From: Azorinus chamasolen
Taxonomy: Eukaryota > Mollusca > Bivalvia > Cardiida > Solecurtidae
Direction: 5' to 3'
Assembly: GCA_963576725.1 (NCBI GenBank)
Contig: OY755237.1
Location: forward strand, 58,767,873-58,831,872
Length of the DNA: 64,000 nt
Shown: positions 54,235 through 64,000 of the stretch, piece after piece
Layout of the letters: each line of letters opens with the position of its first letter
How positions within the stretch are numbered: position 1 is the first letter of the stretch
The notes under the pieces: model-generated
Databases searched by the model: none
Seen by the model: only the letters and a program-made list of their open reading frames with translations
What the model was told of the DNA's origin: nothing
Program-made: the position numbers and the translations under genes

Positions 54235-54625
54235 GAATAAATACACAGCTCTTTGCAAACAGAAAAGTTCCAGATCAGACGGCTCCTGCTGTGGTCGTCA
54301 AATCAAGGTCTGCTCTTTTGCTTGTGCTGTTGTACAGTTTCTGTTATGGACAATTAGTCCTGTGTCCATGTACTGTAATAACAATCACCTACAGTAAAAC
54401 ATCTCTATATCGGCAACTAAAGTGTGTTAATTAGTTGTTATTTAGGGCAGGTGGCAGCTTAAAGCAAGGTGAAAGTAAAACAGAACGCTCCTTTACTTTC
54501 ATCTTGCTTTAAACACCTACTTGCCTTGAACACAAAATACTTGATGCAATTTAGTTGTCGTTATGGAGAAGTTTTTTGTATTCATGTTATTATTTCTTAC
54601 ATGAATATTAATGGAGTAAACAGTT
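54235..54625 (+). mobile_element. Family-A MITE interrupted by a family-C MITE
   Basis: Core 54252-54322 (TTTGCAAACAGAAAAGTTCC, GATCAGACGGCTCC, facing arm GGTCTGCTCTTTTGC), then the family-C insertion 54392-54578, then the remaining distal end TTCATGTTATTATTTCTTAC. Confidence 0.7.
54392..54578. mobile_element. Family-C MITE nested in a family-A element
   Basis: Starts CAGTAAAACATCTCTATATC, flanked by TA; the right terminus is degraded. It splits a family-A element whose core (54252-54322) is on the left and whose ATTATTTCTTACATGAATAT end resumes at 54580. Confidence 0.75.
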
Positions 54626-54904
54626 TCAAAGATTTCATGAATATTCATCGAGTAAAGAGCAAAACATGTGTACTGTTGGTTTATAGTGTTTCACCCAACA
54701 CCTTGTGATTAGGATACACAGTGTTTTTCAAATTGGATATGACAGGTCGCTAATTCTCATATTCTAATAAGCTTTTATGTCAGAATTGTGTAATATTTTA
54801 GAGAAAACAGAGTCGCAAAGTTACTGTTTCATTCATTCAAATAAACAGAAACTTTAACCATTTTGACTCTTGAGATGCCCTTGACAAATCTGTGACTGCA
54901 CACG

Positions 54905-54975
54905 TAAGTAGTTTGGATGTTTTTGAGACGCCTGGTTATCTTGTGTCTCATCAGGATTCACACCGTTTCTTACTA
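54905..54975. repeat. Family-B hairpin, worn
   Basis: GTAGTTTGGATGTTTTTGAG, ACGCCTGGTTATCTTG and TGTCTCATCAGGATTCACAC. Confidence 0.5.
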
Positions 54976-55079
54976 TAATTATGTGTTTTGAAAGACATGT
55001 AGTTGGGGATGAATAAAGCAATGAAATCTCCAAAGGGTGACATACTTTGAAGACTTCAAAGAGTAACAAAGTACTTTCT

Positions 55080-56689
55080 TTTTTCTGTTTGACAATATAA
55101 GCAGGTTTCTATAGCTAGATCATTGCAGCCTAAGTATCCATTGGTGTGTTTGATTGCTAGATTGTTATCCGTAGTTTACCATTTGAGTTCTGAAATAAGT
55201 AAACGTTTCCCTATCTGCGACTAATCTGCAACAATCGCGATAGCAAATACATTGGTAAATTGCATGTGAAAGGAAAACATATCTCAATAAAACAAACTGA
55301 ACCCCCATCGCTAGTGTACTCAATGATTGAGCTGCAAACTGAGTAATAAAAGTTCTTCAACTGTTGTAATAAAGGATCCGACGTTCTCCTTCCGTTTCCA
55401 GAGCGTCGTCATCGAGTACTAAGGCTTCTTGTCGGTGTACATGAAAAGAGGTAAACATGACCGCCAACTGTAAAAGGGTTGACAACCAAACATGCAGTAT
55501 GTTGTAGTACTATATGATCATATAGTTTTTAATGAGCAGAAACGGACGAAACGACACAAGCACGCAAACCTGCTTTAGATTTTTTTTACACATTTTACAC
55601 AAAGTAAGAAAATGGGTATGTGCAACAATTTTACGCAGTTTGTAAATGACACAACTATAAAATTTCGGATCTAGAATATTGTGTCGTAAGAACGCCTAAA
55701 TAATGCCCTTTTACGTGCTAATAAGTGAAAGATTTCGATGATAAAGTTTAGAGAATGTTTTTCTTAGTGCATGATACCTATATCCTTGCTTAAGGTCTAT
55801 ATCAAGAACAGTTCTATAGGTGTCCTAGGAATTAGCTATTTTCAATTTGAATTATTTTGAGTAAATGGTAGGATTTAAATAGTAAGATGTCGTTTGGCCT
55901 CTTCAATGCACCTACTAAATATATACATTACGAGCGCGTGTGTGCGTGCGTGCGTGCGTGTGTGTGTGTGTCGATTTGCTGCTTTGCCGTAGATGGAACA
56001 TTTTCATAAAGAACGAAATTTTGATTATCTGACAGGATTACATCAGTAGCTGTATAAGACGCTGTTCTTTCAAATGTAGATACATCATTTCACATTATAT
56101 TTTTTTGAAATTGTAGTGCATCAGGTATTGCCATAAACTTTCGTTTGGCATCTCCTGTCTGGTTTCTATTTTATTCTTATTATTGTCGAACTCATACTAC
56201 ACCGTTAAGCCGAGTTACATGTATTTCAACTTTCTGAGATGAACAACACTTATGTGAAAATATGCATAAAGAAGAATTTAAATTTTTTAAGGATTTGGTT
56301 TGTAATCCTGAACAAAAATAATGGATTCATGTGCTTACAGTTATCAATTCAAGCTGTGATCATTTTTGACAAATTAAGACGCTTCATTGTCAGAAGACAC
56401 GCCGTTACACGTAGTGCCGCCCTTCAGGAAGAGATACGGGTAATTTAACACTATTGTCAATGTTCACCAATATGGAAAAATAGTCAAACAGGGAGAGCCA
56501 CACACGAAATGACACCGCACCAAACACCATTAAATTTATGTCCTGTTTTGTAATATCAAGAAGATTATGACTCAATATTGTTTTATTTGTCCAATGACAT
56601 ATACAAATGCGCCAAACTTTAGTACAGTTCAACGGAACACGTTGCCTTTAACTTGTTCTCTGCCAATGGTGAAATGTGTAATTATCTAT
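55080..56689. other. Upstream region of the IAP gene; no exon found
   Basis: This is where a 5' exon or promoter of the IAP gene might lie. I found no convincing ATG exon with a phase-1 donor. Only the GT microsatellite at 55935 stands out. Confidence 0.35.
55935..55972. repeat. (GT)n / (GCGT)n microsatellite
   Basis: GCGCGTGTGTGCGTGCGTGC, then further GTGT; a potential Z-DNA-forming alternating purine-pyrimidine run. Confidence 0.9.
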
Positions 56690-56800
56690 GCAAGTGTAAC
56701 GTGGTGAAACAGTTGTGACTCGACAGGAACTCGATCTAAGGACCTTTGGCTTACCATGCCAACACTCTATAGACTGAGCTACCAAGCCACACAGTAAAGC
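56690..56800 (-). mobile_element. tRNA-derived SINE copy 1
   Basis: On the minus strand it reads GGTAGCTCAG (A box), then TTGGC-ATGGTAA-GCCAA, a perfect 5-bp anticodon stem with a GGT anticodon position, then a damaged B box (GATCGAGTTC) and a tail CACAACTGTTTCACCA. The tail lies outside the tRNA fold and the acceptor arms do not pair, so it is a SINE or tRNA pseudogene, not a working tRNA. Confidence 0.65.
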
Positions 56801-56967
56801 CTGTCAACTTGTTTCACTTCAACCTCTACCCAGCGACACACACCCATTCTACACAAGAATTCGTCCCGAACACTCCACGAGTTTCTTATTATAACAAATT
56901 ATATTCATATAATTTTCATATTATCTTCATATAAATCACCCTGTGGGTTATTTACGTCGGGTGCCAA

Positions 56968-57085
56968 ATATATCATGGTGAAACAGTTGTGACTGGACTG
57001 GGACTCGAACCCAGGGCCTCTGGCTTACCATGACAACACTCTACGCACTGAGCTACCAATCCGCACAGTAAAGCAAATCAACTTA
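56968..57085 (-). mobile_element. tRNA-derived SINE copy 2
   Basis: Same layout as the copy at 56690, about 275 bp away in the same orientation. The T arm is intact (CTGGG-TTCGAGT-CCCAG) but the anticodon stem has one mismatch. The same tail CACAACTGTTTCACCATG follows. The two copies complement each other's damage. Confidence 0.65.
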
Positions 57086-57089
57086 TTTC

Positions 57090-58500
57090 ACCACAATCTC
57101 TACCCGGCTGCGCTAGCAAGAGAAGACATGTGTTACATAAAAAGCACCTAGTTATAATCTACTTTCAGTCCGAATGACCGCTCAGCCGACTGTATATTTA
57201 CTTCCCGGGTCATTGAGCCATTCGCCTACAATATTTAGCACTGCTAACATATGGCGTGATTAAGCAGCCGCAGTACCCCGGCTCGCTGGGTTTGAAAAGA
57301 GGCAACCTCGTGTAGGTGGGAAACACCGACACTGAAAAGCGTCTATGAAAGTTCGAGATGGTCCAGTCAGGAGTTATCAGCTCAACGCTCAACCGCTATG
57401 TCTAGCCACCACCATAAATATGGGTTGCTTAATAACTTATGCGAATATATAGAGGATATGTTGCAAGTTGTCTTTGAAGACCACATGTTCCTAAACGAAC
57501 CTTAGAAAATGTCATTAAGCGAGCCTTGGCAAAAAGTGTATTTTCGCCGTTTAAATGACATGAAAACATCGGTTTCCATAGTTTGACGTCATTTATGACG
57601 TATGACGTCATATATGTGTTAAAGTGATCTTACACGCGTTACAGATCAGGGAATCTTAACCCGTTGTTCTAACTCGCAGATAAGGGAAGGTATGTGAGAA
57701 ACATGTATTCCGCTGGCTTTAAAACTATACCTTACTTGCGTTCCCAATTGTATGGATATCCGTTACCTTGTTTTTTACTAACTTCAAACTTCGTCCGTAG
57801 CAGTAGTGCCTTATTTTGATGTGTTGCTCCATCAGTATAAGAATATTCATTCATGACCAGAACAGTCTCATCTGAGCTTTTACCGAAAACCAGTATCCCC
57901 CTCGACTATTATATCGCTAATATATATTCGTAGTTGATCTCGGTTAACGGTTTTCCCTGAAGAACATACTTCATAATCCTGGAGATTGGATCCAATGAAT
58001 AAATCATACTCATCCGATCTTCAACAATACACATGCCCCTTTCAATTTTCAACATAATGTGCATCAGATATTAATGCAGGGTTGATGTTTTCGAAAACCA
58101 AGTTGTAAAAGGTAGATTCTTCTACCATAAACCTGGCCATTTTCATTCGGTTTGCTTATGAAATCATATGCCATTACAAAATGCCAGCTAATAAATGAAT
58201 TAATACACAATGCGTAATACACAATGCAAAGGATATCTTAACACGAACTATAGGCATCTACTCAATTTTACAAAATATCTATTTTTGACACTCTGTTTTT
58301 TAAAGTAGGTTATATTTTTACATTCTAACGACTTGAACTACATGTATTACCATTTGTATCGTTTTACTGCTGAGCGTATAGTGTGAAGAAGTTCATCTAC
58401 TATGGATTGTTTGCTTTTGTAATAGTATCACCGAGTTGTTACCCTTACCCTCAAGGCGTGTCCTGACTATGACCCAGGCAGATATATGCATGGTAAAAGC
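57090..58500. other. Unassigned, with a fragment related to foldback element G
   Basis: A minus-strand candidate donor (CGCAA|GTAAGG near 57733) could belong to an upstream IAP exon but has no coding support. Otherwise nothing recognised. Confidence 0.35.
57470..57620. repeat. Fragment related to foldback element G
   Basis: Shares GCGAGCCTTGGC with the loop of element G and carries two TGACGTCA octamers separated by TTATGACGTA. No hairpin remains. Confidence 0.4.
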
Positions 58501-58509
58501 CACGATAGT

Positions 58510-58760
58510 GGTTAATATCAGGTTAAACCCTCATTCATGAATATACATGACTGAAATAATGACATCATCAATATTAAACAGAATAATTCTTATAATACTG
58601 CATACGAGGAATGTTCGGCCATGTCAAACTGTAAAATCATATCTATATCATGGCATAAGCAAAACGGACAGACTCTGATCAGACGGGTCCTACAGGAGTC
58701 GTTTGATCTGAGTATGCTCTGTTTGATATGATGTAGAAAAGCGTATTTATGGAGAACAGG
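58510..58760 (-). mobile_element. Family-A MITE, reverse, near full length
   Basis: Distal part with TGACTGAAATAATGACATCA and GGCCATGTCAAACTG, then core 58658-58725: GACAGACTCTGATCAGACGG facing GTCGTTTGATCTGAGTATGC, apex GGTCCTACAGGAGTC. Confidence 0.7.
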
Positions 58761-59878
58761 ATTAACGTAACTTCATTTCCGCTCAAGTTGTCTACAATAC
58801 GTTGTCCCAGTTTTACACAACATTTAAAGTATGCAATATTTTTCGTGATCTGAACTGCAATGATTTTTGTATGACTGACAGACAAAACGACAAGCATGGG
58901 CTTGTAAATGAAATTAAATGAAATGCATTGTCTAGATTTAAATCGCAGTGGAGCAACACAGTAGCGAAAAAAAGTATTGATCTGGTAATGGTGGGAATAA
59001 ATAACGTACTTATGCACTATTTAAAAATGAAATTGAAACTGAAAATTGTGTCAGGATGAGTATTCCCTCTCAACATCGGGGTGATCGCAAAGTTTGATGT
59101 GGTGTTGCGTTTAGAGATAGTGAGATATGCACGTCTAAATGTTGATATAAGAGTGAATTACATGTAATTACCGAATGGCCGAACTATACGGATATTAGAA
59201 ATACTCTTTATAACAAAGCATCTGAGCTCAATGCAGGTTTCCATTCTAAAATTAGCTCTGATAAACTCGTATTCATATTTTAATGTCAAGTCATAGTGCG
59301 TATAGCTGCCAAATCCTGCGTATTATTTCTAAGAAGGCGCACACGCCTTTTGCATACCTCTTAAATATATTTACCCATGGACACCGTGCAGTTTTTATAT
59401 ATAGTCATATTTTATTATACTGGTTGTGTAATACTTTTATTGTATATAATGTCGTCATAATGTTAGGATTTTTCGGCTGTTTCCTTTAATTCATGTAAGC
59501 AGCACACTTTAATCAGTTTACTTCAGGTCTTACTTGAGGTAATATTTGATCTTTTAAAACATCCCATAGTGTGACTTTTTGGCAATGTTTTTGTCATCAG
59601 ATCTTACCAAACTGCCTTTATCCTTTTTTTAAACACACTTAAAGCTTATTTTTTGAGAGTTAGGTGTGTGGTACTAATATAAAGGGTGGTGTTTGTATTT
59701 TACCTGTTGTATATAATGATTTTGATAATGCAATTTACGACACATAGCTGTGATAGTCTCTTATAATTCAACTATGAATAACTAGCGGGCGCACATATTT
59801 TTGGCAGGTTTAATTTTATTTTATTTTCTGCTACGACACCTTTTCAACCGCTGAATAGTGAATTCTAGTAAATTAGGT
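58761..59878. other. No recognisable feature
   Basis: AT-rich unique sequence. The 112-residue minus-strand ORF at 59017-58679 overlaps a family-A element and is not supported. Confidence 0.4.
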
Positions 59879-60010
59879 ATAGGGGGCGTGAGCAGTGTTG
59901 CACTTTCAATTACTGTTCATGAACAGACTCAATAAAACCGGGTCTGCAATTTTCTCTTTTTGTGTTGCAATTTTTGCTCTCGGGGGATCACCTCCCTTCC
60001 GAATTTATAA
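59879..60010 (+). mobile_element. Family-K retroposon copy (first of a near-identical pair)
   Basis: From TAGGGGGCGTGAGCAG to CACCTCCCTTCCGAATTTAT. It differs from the copy 282 bp downstream at only one position I can see, in CTTCCG versus CTTCAG. The hairpin loop again holds AATAAAACC. Confidence 0.75.
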
Positions 60011-60057
60011 TCTTCACAACAGCAGGTGTTAAGTGCTCGTGTGGCGGCCGTAAAACG

Positions 60058-60292
60058 TCGCCCCGTACTTCATTCTCAGTGTTGTTATACCTTCTGATCC
60101 TTCGAGATCATGAATTTCAGTACTTCTTGTTCTGAAAATTGAATACCGCTTAAGCCGGTGCTAGGGGGCGTGAGCAGTGTTGCACTTTCAATTACTGTTC
60201 ATGAACAGACTCAATAAAACCGGGTCTGCAATTTTCTCTTTTTGTGTTGCAATTTTTGCTCTCGGGGGATCACCTCCCTTCAGAATTTATAA
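60058..60292 (+). mobile_element. Family-K retroposon copy with longer 5' part
   Basis: The core 60163-60292 is the near-identical partner of 59881-60010. This copy has an upstream part from GCCCCGTACTTCATTCTCAG that resembles 9362-9390, so the full element is probably at least 230 bp. Confidence 0.7.
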
Positions 60293-60315
60293 TTGATTAA
60301 AATAATAGCGATAAG

Positions 60316-60400
60316 AGTTGTGGTCAGTGTGGTGCAGTTGTAAAGGTTTGGCTTAGGAAACTTGAATTCGTGGGTTCGTCCCATGGTAGAAGCCATTATA
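60316..60400 (+). mobile_element. tRNA-like SINE remnant
   Basis: Contains an A-box-like TGGTGCAGTTGTAAAGG and a B-box-like GTGGGTTCGTCCC at plausible spacing, followed by a T-rich tail. Arms do not fold well. It directly follows the second family-K copy. Confidence 0.4.
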
Positions 60401-61981
60401 TTTTTTTCCGTTTATCTTTCATTTTTTCTTAGCACCCTTATTATGGATGTTTTTCGTCTAAATCCATTTTGTACATAACAATATGTCCTTTTTTTACATT
60501 TCGGCTTTTGTTAAGTTATTTAGCTGAGACCTATAACTCGTGGTTTTGTTTTGCAGTTGACCCGTTTTGCATAGTTCACCATGTTGCATGATTTTTGTAG
60601 CTAAATGTATAACGTATACTACTAACCTGTTGTTAATCTGGGGACGTTGAGTCGAACTATTTGAATAATTCCATATTAACTAAAAGTAGTCTTAAAGAAT
60701 CAGTTGTTTAGTTCTGAGACCAAAAGTAGAGTTTAATAATCGGTTGTTTAGTTTGAAGTGCAGACCTTTATTGCTGGTGCGAGCCACGTGTATAACGGGT
60801 ACGCGTGCAAACGTATGCATGCGGCAATAGCTTGTTCGATGAGCACGTGATTTACGTTGTATGGGTCTGAAGTAAGTATGGGAGTTTGTATGCGTATTTA
60901 GCAGTAGTTATGTGAGTGTTTGGTGAAATTAGTGGTTACTTTCGTATGGTGTTAGAAGCTTTGTCATTTATCATATATCAAGTTTACTTGTGAACAGTGA
61001 TGTGATAATGGTTTCTACGTCAGTGTGTTTCAGCAATTGAAATAACATTGATCTGTGACGTTATGTGTATTATTGGTGTCTTACACGGATATAATGCATC
61101 ACGGCTCATTAAAATGTTCCCCCTTTTCTGCAATTATTTTATATGGCTCTGTTTCTCCATTACTCCCTTTTTTTCTTCTGTCCTGCTTAATGATATATTA
61201 GCCATTTTACGCTTGCGTAAACCTTGCTTGTATGTTAGATATTATTTGGATGCACGTATATGATAGAGAATTTTAGACAGAATGTTCATCATCAAATATC
61301 TGGGTATAGATTTGTGCTTAATTTTAACGCAGTTATCAGACATTTGTTCATTAGTTATATGTTTCCCTAATGTTGGAAAAATCATGTTGTTCCATTGTCG
61401 GTCTGACCATGTTACCCCCATAAATTTCTGTTGACATTTAATCAACTTTGGCTCGATATTTCATGAATTGCAAAACTGTATTTATATTTAAAACAGAACT
61501 CTATACTCTGAAAATCAATATGAGAAAGTCAATATTTATTCGGAGCAAAATGTAAAACCTTCATGTATGTTTGTAAACCATCAAATCGATATCGGCTCTA
61601 CGTCGGCCCGACACACTATACATGTATACTTTCCGATATTGATACATCTACCTGATATCGGTCCAATTCTATTAAAGAAGAGTTTATAGGCCCAGGGCCC
61701 ATAATCGAACCTCTCCCTAGCGTGATTTTTGTACACCTATATTTTCTGAAAGCTTATGGTATTTGTTAACAAGTTTTGGTTGTTGCACGAGCAGGGGATG
61801 CTTGATAAGCATACGGTCAGCGTGTTTCCATGGCAACTGCCAACATTTCGAAGTTTCAGCATTAGCGTCATTAACATGCCAAAACATCATTTATTTTGTT
61901 TATAAAATACCAAAAATAGTTTTAAAATAATATCAATATGTTTATTACATGTCAGACGTCTTTATTAATAATTTGCTCAGT
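60401..61981. other. Mostly unassigned
   Basis: A short repeat-like stretch at 61590-61680 has ATCGATATCGGCTCTACGTC and GATATCGGTCCAATTC. A run of TTGTTTAGTT appears twice near 60705 and 60745. No exon recognised. Confidence 0.4.
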
Positions 61982-63020
61982 TACATATTCATGAATATTA
62001 ATGAGATTCTGAAACGAAATGCTTAAATTGCTAAAAAATGACCGTATTTAGCAAATGTGTATGTTATGTTTATTTTTTCATATTAAAATGTTTCGAATGA
62101 CACATAAATGTTGTCAGGTCATTTATTTATTTTCTGTTCCATATATGCACAGTATTGCTCCAGTATAACAAAGAAAATAGGTGGGGTAAAATGACCCCAT
62201 AAAATGTAACAAATGCTACTTTGTCAATAAGTGGTTTTAAGATGAATGACAAAATAAATTTGCACATGATGATTTGAACAACGTTCTCTATGCACAAAAT
62301 TGTCCAAGTTTCAAACGAAATGCTAGCTCATTTGCATATTCATAAATATTAATGAGAATCTTAAAAATGCTAAATTGTTAAAACATGACCTTATTTAGCA
62401 AACGAGTATGTTATGTTTATTCATGCTTCATATTAAAAGGTTTAAAAAGACACATGAATGTTGTCAGGTCATTTATTTATTCATTTTATGTTCAATAGAA
62501 ACACATTATTGCGACAGTATAAAAAAGTGGGTGGGGTAAGATGACCCCAAAAAATGTAAAAAATGCTATTTCGTCAATAAGTGGTTTTAAGATGAATAAC
62601 AAAGTAAAATTACATATGATAATTACTACAACGTTCTCTATGTACAAACTTGTCCAGTTTAAGAACAAACTGCTATTTAGCTCATTTTCATATTCATGCA
62701 TATTTATGAGAATCTAAACAAATCTTTTTAAATTGTTAAAACATGACCTTACTCAGCAACGAGTATGTTATGTATATTCATGTGTCATATCAAAAGGTTT
62801 AAAATGACACATAAATGTTGTCAGGTTATTTATTTATTCATTTTATGTTCAATAGATACATAGTATTGCTTCAGTATAGCAAAGAAAGTGGCCCAACAAA
62901 ATGTAACAAATGCTACATTGTCAATGAATGGTTTTAAAATGAATGACAAAGTACATTTGCACATAGTTACAACAACATTCTCTATGCACATACTTGTCCA
63001 GTTTGAGAACAAACTACTAT
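61982..63020. repeat. Three tandem ~350-bp repeats
   Basis: Copies start at about 61982, 62333 and 62688. Each has ATATTCAT-ATTAATGAGA, TTATTTAGCAAA, GTTGTCAGGTCATTTATTTA, a GGGGTAAAATGACCCC hairpin (lost in the third copy), AATGCTA, GTCAATAAGTGGTTTTAAGA and ACGTTCTCTATGCAC. The AATTC-like TTTTATGTTCAATAGA block is shared by copies 2 and 3. It stops where the GC-rich block begins. Confidence 0.85.
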
Positions 63021-64000
63021 CGTGTCTGTTTCTGTGCTTTATCCCCCGACCCCGAACGAAGATTGACTATTATATCGAGATCGGCCAGCCGGCACTCATT
63101 GCCCGGAACTAGCAAGATGCGCCTTGCTGACAGCCTGACCAACAGGGTCAAGCGAATCCCCCCTCTAAGTGGCCTAAATTATCATATCCTGCTTGGGCTC
63201 CTCCTGGTGCCCCCTCCAACAACCCAACAGTCTGTCTGGCCTCTATACCGGTCAGGGCATGTGGTGAGTCCGACGCAGGGAGTGACAGTCCTCTTTCTTG
63301 CCCACTCACAGTCCACTCTTCAGTGCCTGTGGGGGTCCTTCCGTCCGGTACCGCCGTCTGCGACAGTCACCAGGGTGTAGTCTGAGGGGGAGCAGGAAGT
63401 CCTGTCAATAATAGCTTCTAGGGACAATCCTATTTTCAAGGAGTCGGATCCAACTTGAGCGTCAGACCTAGAGGAGGCTCGGTCGTCGGTGGTCGACGAC
63501 TTTGAGCCGTCATCGTTTGCTTTTGATAAGACATGTCAGGACTGTCTTCGCCTTTCCCCCTCCACTATGCTCTAGGCCCCTAAGCCGACACACAATGGCT
63601 CGCTCTTGTCCTTTGAGTTACTCTTACCTGAGCAGGGAGAGCTTCCGAATCTCTCCAAGTCTCGGGGGTCTCTCTCCGTTTAGAGACCTTCTGTTTCGGC
63701 TGACAGACCTGGACGAAGATTTCCATTTCAGGCTTGCAGTCTGTTGGACCATGTCCTCAAAACTTTTGAAATCCATGGCTCCTTCCTCATCTCTCAGGCA
63801 TCCAGCCTCTTCTGACAGCAACACGAGGCTATTTGACCGGATCCCCTTGTTGGATGACGACAGCCACAGGGCCTCGTTGTCTCTACTCGAGCGTAGGAGT
63901 TGCGCCAGAGACAGCAAATGGGAGTTTCTTCTTACATATACCTTCTAGTTGCTGCTTTATCAGTAGAGCTAGCTTCAGTGTCTTCTCCCTCTGAAGTAAC
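63020..64000. pseudogene. GC-rich, frameshifted coding-derived block (possible retroelement gag-like remnant)
   Basis: Base composition rises sharply after about 63040 compared with the AT-rich flank. Long partial frames occur on the plus strand (63390-63580 with an acidic Glu/Asp/Ser stretch SSVVDDFEPSSFAFDK; 63502-63948; 62994-63380) and on the minus strand (63917-63624). No single frame stays open across the block. The pattern fits a decayed coding region whose frame changes several times, such as the structural ORF of a DIRS- or LTR-type retroelement, but I see no diagnostic motif. It continues past the window end. Confidence 0.3.

Noticed and set aside
56968..57085. Functional tRNA gene
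   Set aside because: The acceptor arms do not pair and a non-tRNA tail is shared with a second copy, so it is SINE-derived.
63502..63948. 148-residue plus-strand ORF as an intact gene
   Set aside because: Neighbouring coding-like segments are in other frames and the minus strand is also open; treated as a decayed coding block.

Overview
This window reads as nuclear DNA of a metazoan, most likely a marine bivalve mollusc. There are no long prokaryotic-style ORFs. The one clear gene is split by GT-AG introns, and about three quarters of the window is short palindromic elements, hairpin repeats, SINE-like copies and minisatellites of the kind that crowd bivalve genomes. The species cannot be fixed from the sequence alone.

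The only confidently coding locus is on the minus strand between 54189 and 36967. Nine exons with matching reading phases encode at least 549 residues of an inhibitor-of-apoptosis (IAP) protein with two BIR domains, a UBA domain and a C-terminal RING finger. The start codon lies in an exon upstream of 54189 that I could not find. Weak single-exon candidates are a PHD-like zinc-finger exon at 14039-14157, a degraded ORF at 9549-9694, small minus-strand ORFs near 29.6 and 31.2 kb, and a GC-rich, frameshifted, coding-derived block at 63.0-64.0 kb.

Layout. 0-9.4 kb: closely packed hairpin elements of at least five families. 9.4-26.2 kb: two very large arrays of a ~69-bp satellite, one in plus orientation (10.0-13.9 kb) and one mostly in minus orientation (16.1-25.9 kb), bounded outside by an inverted ~75-bp terminal sequence. 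Each satellite unit is itself a hairpin whose arms are joined by G-U wobble pairs in one orientation only. 26.4-36.7 kb: more dispersed elements, small tandem repeats and a foldback element. 37-54.2 kb: the IAP gene, with introns holding four minisatellites, several hairpin elements, a second foldback element and an inverted-repeat pair that encloses two exons. 54.2-64 kb: a nested insertion, tRNA-derived SINE copies, two near-identical copies of a short retroposon, three tandem ~350-bp repeats and the degraded GC-rich block.

The most unusual signals are the wobble-asymmetric hairpin satellite and its large inverted arrangement, an apical palindrome (CTCCTATAGGAG-like) shared by three otherwise different hairpin families, and the inverted repeat enclosing the second-BIR exon. 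No rRNA, intact tRNA gene or CRISPR array was seen.
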